A stretch of 64,000 nt of DNA from Glebionis coronaria (GCA_025667525.1 CM046875.1:434570617-434634616), one strand, 5' to 3'; shown: positions 1 to 12,991, counted from the first letter of the stretch. The notes: generated from the sequence alone by a model not told the origin. Numbers and translations: made by a program.

Positions 1-3000
1 TATTAGTTGATTGTGATATTGAAGAAGAATTGGCGAGATTAAAACTGATATCGATGTCCTGACGATCTTTCCTTATAGAGTGGAGTTTGACAAAACGTTA
101 CCACCTAGAAAGATGTCATCTGATTCGTTGTCATCCAGTTCTTAATTTGAAATCGAAAGGGTGAATGTTGCACTTGAGGCTGTCATTGGAACCATTACCC
201 AAAAGCCTCATGCCACTAGTACCTTTCCGAGAAGTCTGATTGAATGTATGAATCATTTTATACTAGTGACTCATTTGATAACTATTAATAAAAGAGCTAT
301 AGGATTGGAAATTAAGTGTTGTTCATATCGACCTTTTATTGCCCTTTTAAGGTTTATGAATAAGGTTGAAAGTATTGGAGAATGAGGTAAGATATCGAAT
401 TGAGCATAAGTTGGTTGAAACTTGAATAAAGTCAAATTTAACTCATATGGAATATGAGATTGTTAATAGAAGTCGTTAAGTTCTGTGATTGAATTATAAG
501 GTTTTAAATGATTGTTAGTTTGTGTTAAGGGTTGTTCCTAGGCCATTGTCCAATGACGAGGATGCCCAGTGTCCAATAAATAAATTGAAGAAATCTTCTT
601 CTGAATTGGGACCGATGGATCTTCCAGGACAGGTGGGACACCTAATGACTCTTGTAGATTAGTATTCATTGTGGTATCTTTTAAAAATCCCTAACTTAAC
701 TGAGACATCAGTTGGTAGGATGAGTCCTTGGAATTGTATGACATAGTGACACGTAATCTGTTACGTTACAATTTTGACTTGTTTGTGATTAATGAAAAGA
801 CTACCTTTGATTACTAAATTCTACATGTATCGATGTTATCTATCCTTTATTGCTTCATCCTAATGTTCGCATTAGTGATGCAACCATTGAACAAGTACTC
901 ATCTCGAATTGAGTTACGTTGTGGATTATTCTCTTTGTATTCCTGAGTGCCATCGAAGTCATGAACCTCATGATTATTTGGCTAAGCTCATTTCCTGATA
1001 TATTGAAGTTAGTTCTTGGTGAACAACTTTTCCTCACACTTTTGCAGATCACTCATTGTTTTTATAAAGATAAAACAGTATCCCTTGAGAAAAATTGAAT
1101 TTTCATCACTATAAGGATTATTCAAAGTGAGATTTATAAGTGATCGTTATCAAAATGAAATTGTTTATAAAACACCTTGGAAAACTTAATTGTTTTCATA
1201 ACAAAGAAAATCTTTGTAAATTTATTCTTGATTCTTATTTAAGAATTAAGCATGAAAATGTTTTTATTATAAACATGATGATAAAATTTTGACGAACTGA
1301 GTATTGCATCGTTAATCTTGAAATTGTATATAGTTGCGCGCCTACATACAATTTGGAAGTGACCATGCAAGGCTGATTAGTAGTTACCATGAAATTATTA
1401 ATAAACTCTAAATTTTCTTTAAAGATTGTGAAAGATTAAATTTTATGAGATCTGCAAGAAGTGAAAAATAGGGACATAGTGTTAGGGATACCTACATATG
1501 TGCCTGTAGCATCTATTCTTCTGAGTCGAATTTACTCATCTGTGGAAATTGTCTTATATGACAATTGACAATTCTTTCTTGTCCAATTCTCCCGTAGTGA
1601 GATTCTTAGGAAAAGTATATGATTACCGAGTGTTGATACCCGACTGGATGTATCGACATTCCTATCATTTCTTTTGATTTTATTCCATTTGAATGACCTG
1701 GGTAACGATCTGAGGAGCTTTCGAATGCGTACTCAAATTATGAAAACATGGGATATATTCATATTCATTAAATGTTTTCGTCTGTATCTGATTTGAAATT
1801 CTCTCGTGTAGATTATGCGTTGACCTTACTCTTTTAAGGTTAATTATGTCTCCAGATATCCTTGAATTGTGAAGGATTATGAGTTATTATTAGTCTTTTG
1901 AGAAGATCACATCTTATCAACGGTAATGAAACTGGAAAGTTGATAATTCCAGTAGAATGGATTGATTGATTATGACATGACGACATTGTCTTAATTGATG
2001 GGAACTCGAATAGAATTCCCCTAAATAATAAGATGTTGATTATCAAAAGTGATCTAAATAATTCTTGATGGATGACCATATCCTGCATTTAGACTTGAAA
2101 TTATACCATGAATGGTTGTGAACTAGTTATAGATATTATAATATAGAAAGAACCTAATATGAATTTATTAAAAGATGTTTCTTTTATCTGAAACTTTAGG
2201 AGGTATTTATTGGTGAATTACCTAGACTTTTGCCATTAAGGCAAGTTGAAATTGGTATTGATTATATTCCCGGTGCTGCACCTGTGGCTTGTGCACTGTA
2301 CGTCAGCACCATCTGAATTAAAAGAATTATCGTACAACTGATAGAGTTGTCGGAGAAAGCTTTTATTCTACCAAGCTCGTCATTATGAAGAGCTATGGTG
2401 TTATTATTTCTTATATTTATTGATTACCGTGAACTAAGTAAATTGACGATTAAAATCTATATCCACTACCCAAGATGATAGATTGTTCGATCATTTACAA
2501 GGTTCTAGCGTATGTTCTAAATATTTGATCCACGGCATGGTTATCGTCAACTCCGCGTCCGCGAAAAAGATGATCTATTCCAATCACCACATCTAGAACT
2601 TGTAATGAAGATTATGAGTTTCAAGTGATGTCGTTTGGATTGATCAATGCACATGTAGTATTCATAAATTTGGTGAATCACGTGTGTAGGTTGTAATTTG
2701 ATAAATTCATGCTTGTGATCATTAAGAACCATATGTTTGTTTATAAGAATAAGAATGAGTTAATAATTAGTTATAGACTGCCCTAAATTGGCCGAATAAT
2801 GAAAACTTGTACCTTGAGTATTTAACATGTGATTAAAGACTTAATCCTTTACATTATTTGACCGTGTGATTAATAAGATAATGGAATATATTGACTCTTC
2901 AAAAATTGGAACCATTAAGACTTTGGGCTTTACCAAAAAAAAGTGAAAATATGTTTTGACAAATGTTTTATCAAAAAGAACTTTTGAGGGATTATTCCCT

Positions 3001-4971
3001 TATACCCAGAACAGTTAACTAAACTCCTGTTTAGGGGTAAATGGTTGTGTATACCTCAAGAGACAACCTAAAAGGGATTGAGGAAAACATTTAAACCATG
3101 AATTAAAATTTGAAACGACAATTTTTCCTTTTCAACTAAGAAAATTTTTACCAAAGAATAAACGAAGGTTTTTCGAACACTTACGGATCTTACTAATTAT
3201 TTTCGATAAATCAACCAAAAAAAAAATTTTGTTAATTAAATTCAAATTTATTTTGAACATCTTTTTTATATAATTGGACAAACTGAGAAAATTTAAAAAC
3301 TTTTTTTATAAAAATTAAATATTGATTATTTAATTAATTGTAATAATTATCGACGCTTTAAAACGTCGGATTGAGCAAAACTGATAAAAATGATAGTTGA
3401 GACGAAACTAAAACTTAGAAAATATGAAGAAAGAAATTTTGAATGAATACGGTCATGATAATTATCTCATCAGGAAAGATGAATGTAGATACTGACACAT
3501 TATATAAAAAGGATAAAGAATCAATTAGGATGTGTTCCTTAGTAATGATTGTGCAAAATAAATTGACGAACAATTTAGAAATAACTGATGTTTGTAAAAA
3601 GGGATAATATAGTTAATAAAAGGGGTTCGCGGCTAATATGAACCATTAGAATTGAGGAGCCAATGGCGTTGAATGTATAACAGGCCACTTGAGGTTGCCT
3701 AAAAATGGAGATTTTGAGATATAGTTATGTTGGAATCTTGTAAGTATACGTATTCTATTCCTGTCATTTCTGATTTAATGTATCATTATCAGAAGAAGTT
3801 GTACTGATGGAAAACTATGAAGGCAGACATCGCCTCATACATTAGTAAACGTCTAACTATTGCAAAGGTCATCATCTGAATTTGATTCGATTTGGGTAAT
3901 CGTCGACAAACTGACCAAATCTGCTAATATCATTCCTGTTAATGATAGATTCTTGATGAAGAAATTGACTCTTTTGTATTTAAAGGAGTTGTGTAAACAT
4001 GGTGTGCCTGTATCGATCATCTCTATCAAGTTCCTCGCTTCGCATTGAATTTCTAGAGATTTTCTCAGAAGTCATTAAGAACGAATCTTGATGAGAGTAC
4101 TGTGTACCACCCCAATCGAAGGGACGAGGTAAAGTAACGATACAAAATACTAGAAGTCTTGCTTTATGTTTGAATGATTGACCTTTGGTAATGAACCGTA
4201 TAATCTTTTTCCTTTGGAGAGCTTATCATTGAAAACTATCATATTAGGACTGAGATCGAATCTTGTGAGGATATATATTAGAGCATCTGTAAGCAGGAGT
4301 TGGGATGAAGACACCCGACATACACCCATTGTGAGATGGATATGTCTTTTAGGTTTACTGTTTCCTATGATGACAAACCTAACCATTCGAAATACCCGAC
4401 CCGCGAGACTTGAAATGATTGTTGAAATTAGGATTTGATTATTGACTGCCGGTAGTGGGCAGAATGTTATGAAGTGTAGATCTTGAAGTGCCAGATGGGT
4501 AGCGAAGTTATGCCAAAAATTGTTACTTTGGAAAAACGAATAGATGATCTGAAAGATCATGGGAAATAAGTCCCCGTAGTATGGGACCATTGAGATGATG
4601 TAAAAGATTGGTTTGAAAGGCATATAAGCTGGATCTACCCTAGGACTTCGAGAGTTGCGTGAATTATGTTTCGTATAGTGAACTTGATAAAATGTCTATC
4701 AAGTGAGAATCTGATCACTTCTTGATAAAGTTTAGATCGGCGAAAAGTTGCATTCATCAAAAACCCATGAACATCATGGATAGAGAAAGTAAGTCAACAT
4801 TAAGCCTGATCTTATTCCCGTAGTTATGTTTGATGAAACTCGCGTATTGTAATGGATTACACTTGTGAGAAAAGATCGAACGTGGAGGAAATACCCACAT
4901 GGCTTTTACTCTATAAGAAGCGAGTAGTAAGATGATCTTTGAGGACAAAGATCTTGTTTAGGGGTAAATGC
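1..4971 (+). pseudogene. Gypsy gag-pol remnant, multiply frameshifted
   Basis: No long frame survives, but gypsy signatures can be read in changing frames. Near 2247-2300 there is the RT entry motif RQVEIGIDYIPGAAPVA. At 2600-2760 the block FQVMSFGLINA and a decayed counterpart of the FIDDILIYSK catalytic segment are visible. At 3870-4035 integrase appears as FDSIWVIVDKLTKSAN followed by HGVPVSIIS. The integrase C-terminal block, ending near KAYKLDLP, lies at about 4480-4650. A probable gag start (PPRKMSSDSLSSSS) is near 105-145. Stops and indels occur every few dozen codons, so nothing functional can be made. Chromodomain presence cannot be judged. Confidence 0.7.
4955..4970 (+). promoter_or_regulatory. 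Polypurine tract of the chromovirus-like element
   Basis: The 16-mer TGTTTAGGGGTAAATG sits one base before the LTR start at 4972, where a plus-strand primer tract is expected. An identical 16-mer occurs at 3029-3044 inside the internal region. Confidence 0.6.
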
Positions 4972-7900
4972 TGTGACAATCCGTCAATTTATGGTCGATA
5001 TTTTATTCTTAATATTTATTTGAAAACATTATTTTAATGTTATAATATGAACTCACTTATTTTTGGGAAGAAATTTAGATTTACATCTTGAAGTAGCATC
5101 GACTACATCTAAACCGGAGGATTCTACGTTACGTGCTTACGTTTACATACACCGTTTTGGTGACAGTCCGACATTTCAGAAAATAAATTTATCCGTGAAT
5201 ATTATTTTGAGATTTTAAATTTGTGTTGGTTCATAAACTCACAAATTTACGAGAAGAGATGAGGACTTACGATTTTAGTTTGACGTCCTTTACGACTAAA
5301 CCAGAAACCTTAGGATTACATATTTACGTTTTTGAACTCCGTTTTTGATGAGACAATTTTTATTAGATTCGTTTTATGCCGTTGATTCGTAATTTATAAA
5401 AACGTTTTTCGTAAAACGACCCGACGGCACGCAAATCGAGGAAACTAGAATCGAGGAGTACCCGTAAATAACTGGGGATGAGACAAAACAAGTTTTGCCC
5501 CACCCCCACATATGGACGGCATAACTTAGCTACAATAATTTTGAGGTGCCAAGCTTACAAAGTAAGCTAGGACACTTGTCCTACCCACTTTGTAAACTAC
5601 CAACCAATTCAAAACCACTCACTTCCAAACCACTTCTCCATTTCCATCGATGCAAAACCACACAACTCTCCTCCCTCTCTCTAAAAAATTCGTCCCATAT
5701 TCATAAAAAACAACCCTCGTTTGATCCATTTTAACCATGAAATCGTGTGTTATTCACACATATGATGAAGCCCTTTTGAAGCTCTATAGATTGGTGGTGA
5801 TTTTAACATCCAAAGAGAAGTTTGCAAGATGAAGTAGGGATGATTTTCAAAGACCAACATCTCCCTTGGTGATCTTGAAGATTTCATACAAGAGTTCATA
5901 AGATTTGGTGACCCAAAACCAAGTCTTGATCCTTCCAACTACTTAATCTTGGTGGTATAAAGATTGTTCTTCCTATCCTCTTGTTATTTTGATTATGTAA
6001 TCATGTATTTTCTTTCTTATTGTATATGTATATGATGAATATATGATGATAAAAATGTTGTGTGGGGATCAAGTGTTGATAAACATGGGTAAAAAGATGA
6101 AAAACTATATGTAAAAGTGGTTAATCTTGCTTAATTTAGTAGGCTGTATAAAACAGTAAATAACCATATGATGAACTGATAAAATGGTATAGATGAATTG
6201 ATATACAGTGAGTATTGAGACTTGTACACATGTGAGAGTTGGCCATGCAATAGAATCATAAAATTGAGTGAGATATGATCAAAACAAGTTTAGAGTGCAA
6301 ATCTGAGTACACTGTTTTGGACGAATTTTATAAAATACTTAGAGGTTGATTCATCAGTAGCTATACAGAAATAAAATGAAGCACATATCATATAGTTTCT
6401 GTGATAAAAATTTGGGGTTCTATGTCCATGTAGAACTCTAGATATGATAATTTTAGTAAACTAGATTTTTAGGACTGATTTTGTGAAATTAAAGTTTAAT
6501 ATTCTTATATAAGCACTCAAATAAATATAGTATAAAATGTGAATTAAAACCCACTAACTTATATATTTCATTTAGATTAAAATTCATAAGGATAAATAAA
6601 TGGACATTATATAAAAATGGTAGTTTGGTAAGTTTTATAAGTTATAAAAACTATATACTAAGTTTTACGTCTTTTCGGCTAAAACCGAAAGATTAACGTT
6701 TTTGTTAAATAAACCTTAGATGGTTGTCTAATGTAAACTTTTATAAACTCACATACTCATATATAAACATATATAACAAGTAAAAATAGATAAAACCCGA
6801 GCTTTACAACATATCGACATTAACGGGCCGAAGTAGCCTTAACGGACAATATACCCGACTAATTTGGTAAAACACTTACAAACTTATTTATTTGGCTTAA
6901 CCCATTTGGGCCCAGCATATAAAGTATAATACTGATAATAAAAGTATAATTGGGCTAATGAATAGTTTTGGGCTTGTGATAGGCCCATTGGGCTTTAAAA
7001 TATAAACAAGTTGAACTAGTGTAACTAGTCTTGAAAATTTCCAACACAAACACTGTAATGAATGAGTAATAATGTACAATCCCACTTGATCATCATCATA
7101 TTTATAAAGTCATCATATATATACATAATTGTTATTTTGATAAAGTCATTGGACAAAATTCTAAGACGAGTATTATTTATCTAGGTTTCCGTGATTGAAG
7201 CACACACCGTACATCCGAATTGCCGATAACCCGCCATCCCACATCAACGTGAGTTCATAGCCTCGCACTCTTTTAAATGTTTTTATGAAATGTTTTATAA
7301 ACCCGTGAGGGAGATAACATGTTAGTTTTTATAAAAGAGGACACTAGTTGTCCCGATTGTTTGTTTATTGATTTGGACCCGAATGATTGTATGACCCGAT
7401 GAATGATTAAATGACCCGATAGATGAAATGAAATGGATTATTAAAGTTAGGTTATGTCACTAAAAGTCCCATTAGCATGAATTGTGAACTACCAGGATTT
7501 GGTAGACGCTTATGCATATAATAGTACTATTTGGGGACGATCACCCCAGTTCGCGCCTTGACGGTTGATCCCCGTCGTGCCACATTGATTGGTAAGTGAA
7601 TTTATGTATGAGAAGATTTACACAAGCGTGATTATTGTGACGACACGCTAATTTAGATGGGCAAATTGAGTTTCGGGCTAGCTACCCATTGTTTGTTATA
7701 GTAAGGTAACAAGGTCATGCGGCTTATAATAATCCAAATAACGAAATACTGCTATACGCACTGAATTACGATATATTGCCTGACTAGCAATACGGGGTCA
7801 TATTATTGATATTATGTTTGTGTTTTGGTTTTACATAACCATATTCATATAACGGTTTTTATTTAACTTTATACAACGTTATAAAACGTATTGTATGATG

Positions 7901-8395
7901 TTTTCAACGACAATGGTTCGTATAATGATTTTGAAGGCAAATGCCTATATTATGATTTTCGATAAGGATTTATATAAAAATGACTTTGGCTATTTTATGG
8001 CCTATTACAATGATTTGTACAAAATGATTTTCGGTAATAATTTTATACCGATGTTATATTGATGGATTTTATTAAACTCTATGAATTCACTCGGAGTTTT
8101 CGCTGACCCTTTTCTTTTAACATGTTTTATCTCAGGTACTTGAAGGTAATTCTCGGGAAGACAACAATAATTCATGGCCCGCACTTAAATAACAATTTCC
8201 ATTCAAATCGTTTGTAAAATTGTATGAAATGACTAAGACTTGGGACCTATGTAAATTTGATGTTTATGAATGGAAATGCTTTATTATTAAAACGACGCGA
8301 TTTTTAAGCGTTGTCTATGATGTGAGTAATGTGCTATCCCGTAACACCAACGAGTCTTCCTTTGTATTGAATTGTGTAAATTTGGGGGTGTTACA
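4972..8395 (+). repeat. 3' LTR of the chromovirus-like element (3.4 kb)
   Basis: Begins TGTGACAATCC just after the purine tract and ends GGGGTGTTACA before TATTA. It is non-coding: short frames in it are not shared with any known protein. A pyrimidine-rich CTCCCTCTCTC stretch at about 5670-5685 could mark a promoter/leader region, but no clear TATA box was fixed. Only one LTR is in the window, so the start is set by the TG/CA rule and the neighbouring tract rather than by LTR comparison. Confidence 0.65.
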
Positions 8396-9592
8396 TATTA
8401 GTTTTTAAATAAGTTGATTTTGGTAGTTTAATATTTTTATAAAAAGTTGATTTTAAATTTTTTCTTATTTAGTGTTTTTAAAAGTTTTTAAATTGTGTCT
8501 TATTAGCTTTTTCTAAAAATTGATTTGGTAAAATTTTTGGTAAGTGCTTTTGATTTTTGCTTATTTTGGTTTAATTCGGAACTTTAAAACCCTCTTTTCC
8601 CGAACTGTGTGAAAACCCTTTTCCCGAACTATGAGTAGAACCTTATTCCGACTTAACCAATTTTTCCCTCCAAAAGAACTTCATTTCCCTATTTAACTAC
8701 AAATTGGCACTTCCCGAATTAGGTGTAGGATACCAATTCCGAATTATCTTAAAAAGTCATTTCCCGAATTACTCACAAACTTCCAAATTCCGAATTAAGT
8801 GTGGACATATTTCCCGAATTAGATGCAATTTGAGTTTCCCGAATTATGTGTTGAATTGTTCCATTCCGAATTATATGTGTGATGCGAATTCCAAATTAGG
8901 TCAAGATAGGGACATTCCGAACTACGTGTAACTTCAGGATTCTGAACTGCATCCGGATTGCTTATTCAGGATTAGGAGTTGGACGAAGGGCATTCCGGAT
9001 TAGGTTCGTGATTGTGTATTCCGAATTACAAGCGAATCTCACATTCCGACTTAGGTTCTGGATTGGCTTATTCCGACTTGAGTCAAGAACACAGATTCCG
9101 AATTATATCCAGATTTTCATATTCAGACTTATGTTCAAATTTAGTTTCTGAATTATTTTCAACTTTAATTTTTTTTTTCGCCAATTTTCTTAAGCGTTAT
9201 TTTATTTGTTTTATCTTAGCTTATTTTTCATAAAGTTTACATTTTTATAACGTTTTAAATTTCGAGTTTACTTTTAAAAGCTATAAATTTTCATCATTCA
9301 TTTTTAGTTTAATTTTTTTAAAAAGCTTTAATTTTTACACATCGACATTTACATTTTTACTTTTATTTTAAAATAGATAATTATCTTTAGCTCTTCCACT
9401 AAGTTCTATTTTGCAGTATTTATTCTGGACAAGCAATCGAGGTTAGAAGCTCTCTTTTATTTTTAATAGCTTTTACGTTTATGTTATTTGTAGACTTAGA
9501 AAATCAAGCTCCCCCTTTTAGTGACCAACACCAACAATTCCACCATAAATTGTGACCAATTTGATTAGATACCGAGACGATTGAGTACACAT
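8396..9592 (+). repeat. 3' part of the host Athila 5' LTR
   Basis: Matches 50203-51401 base for base with a few percent differences and in the same orientation. The two are therefore read as the 5' and 3' LTRs of one Athila-type element whose gag-pol lies between them on the plus strand. The left part of this LTR was separated by the chromovirus-like insertion and is off-window. Similarity fades near GAGTACACA (9584-9592). The exact LTR end is uncertain by about 10 bp, and no primer-binding site could be recognised in the 18 bases left before the copia insertion. Confidence 0.65.
8590..9160 (+). repeat. Degenerate 25-bp periodic array with TTCCGAATTA core (5' LTR copy)
   Basis: About 20 occurrences of TTCC(C)GAATTA or a close variant lie at spacings of about 25 bases (for example starts near 8711, 8735, 8761, 8785, 8810, 8835, 8860). 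The core is well kept while the 13-15 bases between cores are not. The same units occur in the same order in the 3' LTR (50395-50960), so the array is older than the insertion. Confidence 0.85.
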
Positions 9593-9610
9593 AGGCTAAG
9601 CCAAAACCAT

Positions 9611-10884
9611 TGTTAATGCAATAATGACTAAAAACGTTACTTGCATTTTTCGGTCTCGCTTAGTTTTGATTACGACAATATGTAAAAACAAGCATTTACG
9701 AAAACAACGAAAAACGAATTCTTGAGTTCAAGTATTTTTCATTTTACCCATTTTCACTTAAGGTATGGATAAACAAGTACTAACCTTAATCAAGTGATCA
9801 AGTGATTTAATCTTTTCTTAAAACTCACTTTTTATTAAATGTGACAAGTTTTTATTAAACTTTATTTTTAAGAAAATGTTTTATTAAATTAATTATTTGA
9901 AATTTGAAAATGGCATATTCTTATTCTGTTAAGAATATCCTTACAGGATATTTTTATACCCAGATAAGACCTCCACCACTAAAGGACAAAAAGGAGCGGA
10001 GTCTAGTCCGGCGGTACCTTAGCGCCTAGGCGGTACCTTATCGATAAGGTACCGCGGGCTGTGATAAGGTACCGCGGGCAGAACTAGCCGTTGGCTCCTT
10101 TGTCCTTTAAATAGTTGGCCATTCTCAGCTTTTTACCTCATCTCTTTTGCACATTCATTTCCAGTTTCAAACCCCTTCTTTAATCACTCAAATCTTTGAT
10201 CATTTGTTTGATTATTACTTGTTTAAGAAGTGAATCTTGTTCTTCCATCTCTTCCTCTCCAAGTGCAAAGAGAAGAACACTATCCTAGTGAAGTGTTGAG
10301 TCCACCACCAAAGATCCATTGAAGATCAATTTTTATATACTTGTAGTTGTGTCATAGTTGTGAAGATCCAAGTAGTTGTGTCTATTTGGAAGTTGTGTAT
10401 GTACTAAGTATAGTTGTGTAGATTGGTCCTAGCTACGATTAGGGCTCGACTTTTAGCTTAGATTCGGAAATTGGTTAAGCGACGTGTACGGTTTTCTCCA
10501 CCATAAGGAGCTTGTTGTGTAGTGAACTCTCGAGTAAGGAGTACTCGAGGAGTGGAGTAGGAACGAGGAGTGAGCTTCGTTGCCGAACCACTATAAATCC
10601 TTGGTGTTCGCTTTGATCTTTCTTTACCCTTAACTCTTTACATTCCTTATTACTTTTTGCATATACATGTGTTAATATTAGATTAGCTACACTATCATTC
10701 TTTATTCTTTGTGGATATATTTTTGTTAGTATTAGTTTAGCTACACTATCATTGTTCATATTTGTGCATAAGAAGATTTCACATATTTCCTCAAGCCTAA
10801 GTTTTTTGAAAAAGGATTTTTGGAAACCATATTTTAACAAGTAAATTTTAAGAAACTATTCAACCCCCCCTTCTAGTTTCTACA
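9611..10884 (+). repeat. 5' LTR of Sirevirus copy A
   Basis: Starts TGTTAATGCA, ends TTTCTACA directly before the primer-binding site, 1274 bp. A likely TATA element TTTAAATAG is near 10107. It contains a perfect 26-bp palindrome at 10030-10055. The antisense frame across its 3' end has no known counterpart. Confidence 0.93.
10030..10055. repeat. Perfect 26-bp palindrome in the copia LTR
   Basis: Centred on ATCGAT with arms GATAAGGTACCGC read outward on both strands. A further half site follows at about 10063-10075, and a related half site GCGGTACCTTA precedes it at 10011-10021. The second LTR has the same palindrome at 17940-17965. Confidence 0.95.
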
Positions 10885-10885
10885 A

Positions 10886-10900
10886 TTGGTATCAGAGCGG
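10886..10900 (+). promoter_or_regulatory. Primer-binding site, initiator-Met tRNA type (copy A)
   Basis: TTGGTATCAGAGCGG lies two bases after the LTR end. TGGTATCAGAGC is the complement of the plant initiator Met-tRNA 3' end and is the usual copia minus-strand primer site. Confidence 0.93.
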
Positions 10901-10951
10901 GTTGCTCAAGAATTTTTAAAGTATATTGTATTTTAAAACTTGAATCGATCT

Positions 10952-12991
10952 ATGGATTCCAACAAGTACCTAGAAGGGCAATCTATGCAAAGACCACCAC
11001 TTTTTGAAACCGATAGTTTTATTTATTGGAAAAATAGATTTGAAACTTATGTGAAATCAAAAGATTTAGATCTTTGGCATGTTATTACCAATGGTGATTT
11101 TTTACCCTTTCAATTTAATGAAGTTTCTAAAACAAAAGAATTAGTCACTTTTGACAAAGCTAATGATGATACTAAAAAGAAACTTTCAAAAATTAATGAG
11201 GCTAAAATTGTGATTTATAATGCTTTGCCTAAGAAAGAGTATGAAAGAATTTTTATGTGTGAAACCGCTAAAGATATTTGGAACACTCTTTTAGTAACCC
11301 ACCAAGGTAATAGCCAAGTCAAAGAAAGTAAAATCGATCTTCTTGTCCAACAATATGAACAATTTGTCATCTTAGAAGATGAAACTATTGATAGTGCATT
11401 TGCTAGGTTTAACACCATTATTACTAGTCTAAAAGAACTTGATGAAGGTTTTTCTAGCAAGAACAATGTTAGGAAGTTTCTAAGGGCCTTACATCCAAAG
11501 TGGAGAGCAAAAGTCACGGCTATTGAAGAGTCGAAAGATCTCTCAACTTTATCACTCGATGAACTCATAGGAAACTTGAAGGTTCATGAGATGATAATTT
11601 TGAAGGACTCGGAATTAGTAAAAACCAAGAGTGAAAGGAAATCTCTTGCACTTAAGGCCAAGAAGGCACAAAGTGACCATGATAGTTCCTCGGAAAGTGA
11701 TGACGAGGAGTATGCATTGGCGGTGAGAGATTTCAAGAAGTTCTTCAAGAGATGAGGTCAACACGTTAGGCAACCAAACTATGACAAGAAACCATTGTCA
11801 AAGAATCGGTTTGTCAAGAACGAAAAAGGTGATAGGAGTTGCTTTAGATGTGGTGATCCAAATCACTTCATTGGTGATTGTCCAAAGCCCGCTCGTGATA
11901 AGAACCACATGACATTCGTTAGTGGCGCTTGGAGCGATAGTGGTGAAGATGATGATGACAACCCCAAAGAGGAGAAATGTCTTATGGCTCTCACTTCTAA
12001 AGAGGTACATTCCGAAACCGAATATTATAGCAATGATAGTTCCACTTTAGATGATATTGAATTTGAAGTCAAATATGATAGCTTACACAAACTTAGTCTT
12101 AAATTCATAGAAAAGAATAAAACCTTAAAATCAACCAAAACTAAGCTTGAAAATGAGATCAATGAACTTAGGGAGAAATTGGCTAAACTTGAGAAAAACA
12201 AAGAGGTTGATTTAGGTTGCTTAAGTTGTGAGAAACTTAGATTAGAGAATGATGATCTCAAGAGCACCTCCATTAAACTGGAAAAGTTCATGAAAGGTAC
12301 TAGTGCTCTTGATGATATGTTAAACAAACAAGTTCATTCTAAGGAAAAACTTGGTCTAGGTTTTAACTCAAATGAAGCCTCAACTAGTGAACCAAAACAA
12401 GTCATGTTTTCACAGAAAACACCTTCTGGATGCGGTTCCACATTGTATGGCGCGGTTCCTTATCACTATGGAACCGTGGCCATAGATAAGGTACCGCGGC
12501 CAGAAGTTTATTTTTGTGAAAACTCTGAACTTTCTGAAAAATCTAAGTTAAATGAAAAACCAAAGCATCTTACTGTTAATAAGGTTCAATTACCCATACT
12601 TGACGACAATGCTATTAGTAAGTTCTATAAGCCGTTAAGTAAACCTCTCATGGGAAATAGAAGTTTATCTAGACTATCTTCTACTCCACCTAGAGTACGG
12701 AATGAGTCTAAGCCCAGAAGTAGAACGACAACGCCTACAAGAGATAATCAAAACAACTCACAAACTAGAAGTAAAACTCCAACACCTAGAAAGAATAATA
12801 ATAACTCTAAACCTAGATCAAACACACCTAGGAGAAGTAAAAAACAACAAAATGGTTACATGAATTACTACCCTCCTCCATTTTGTTCTCCATGGGAAAT
12901 CCCCACCTCATTCATTCATCCCAACCAAATGCAAGGGATGTTTGGAACTAACAATTTTGGACCCATGAGATATTGGGGACCAAATGTTTGA
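10952..12991 (+). pseudogene. Sirevirus copy A gag, one nonsense codon
   Basis: 680 codons from the ATG at 10952 (MDSNKYLEG) to TGA at 12989. Order: a UBN2-like capsid region (residues about 1-230); an acidic linker; a CCHC zinc knuckle [14 protein letters not shown] near 11840-11880; a predicted coiled coil rich in Lys/Glu/Leu (about 12060-12300); and a basic Ser/Thr-Pro-Arg repeat tail (about 12690-12840). A TGA at 11753-11755 interrupts it just before the zinc knuckle. Copy B has CGA at that site, so this is a CpG-type C-to-T change that separates capsid from nucleocapsid. Confidence 0.9.

Larger units (their letters stand above)
1..8395 (+). mobile_element. Decayed chromovirus-like Ty3/gypsy element (internal region plus 3' LTR)
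   Basis: A plus-strand gypsy element whose 5' LTR lies before base 1. The internal part (1-4971) holds remnants of gag, reverse transcriptase and integrase in gypsy order. It ends in a purine-rich stretch (4955-4970) directly before an LTR that starts TGTGACAATCC and ends GGGTGTTACA, the style of Tekay/Del-type chromoviruses. The 3' flank TATTA (8396-8400) fits a 5-bp target duplication, because an uninterrupted copy of the receiving sequence near 50200 reads TTTATTAGTTTTT. The receiving sequence is the 5' LTR of the Athila element. Lineage is inferred from LTR termini and motifs; superfamily is fairly sure, lineage less so. Confidence 0.72.

Noticed and set aside
4150..4623. 157-residue minus-strand frame in the chromovirus-like remnant
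   Set aside because: Opposite to recognisable integrase C-terminal sequence on the plus strand, so it is a shadow.
10475..10840. Antisense 121-residue frame across the copia LTR end (also 18439-18750)
   Set aside because: Present in both LTRs only because they are copies, shortened in the second, and without recognisable domains.
11215..11568. Antisense frames opposite Sirevirus gag (also 11798-12327, 19125-19478, 19708-20201)
   Set aside because: Shadows of the gag reading frame with biased Ser/Phe/Leu composition.
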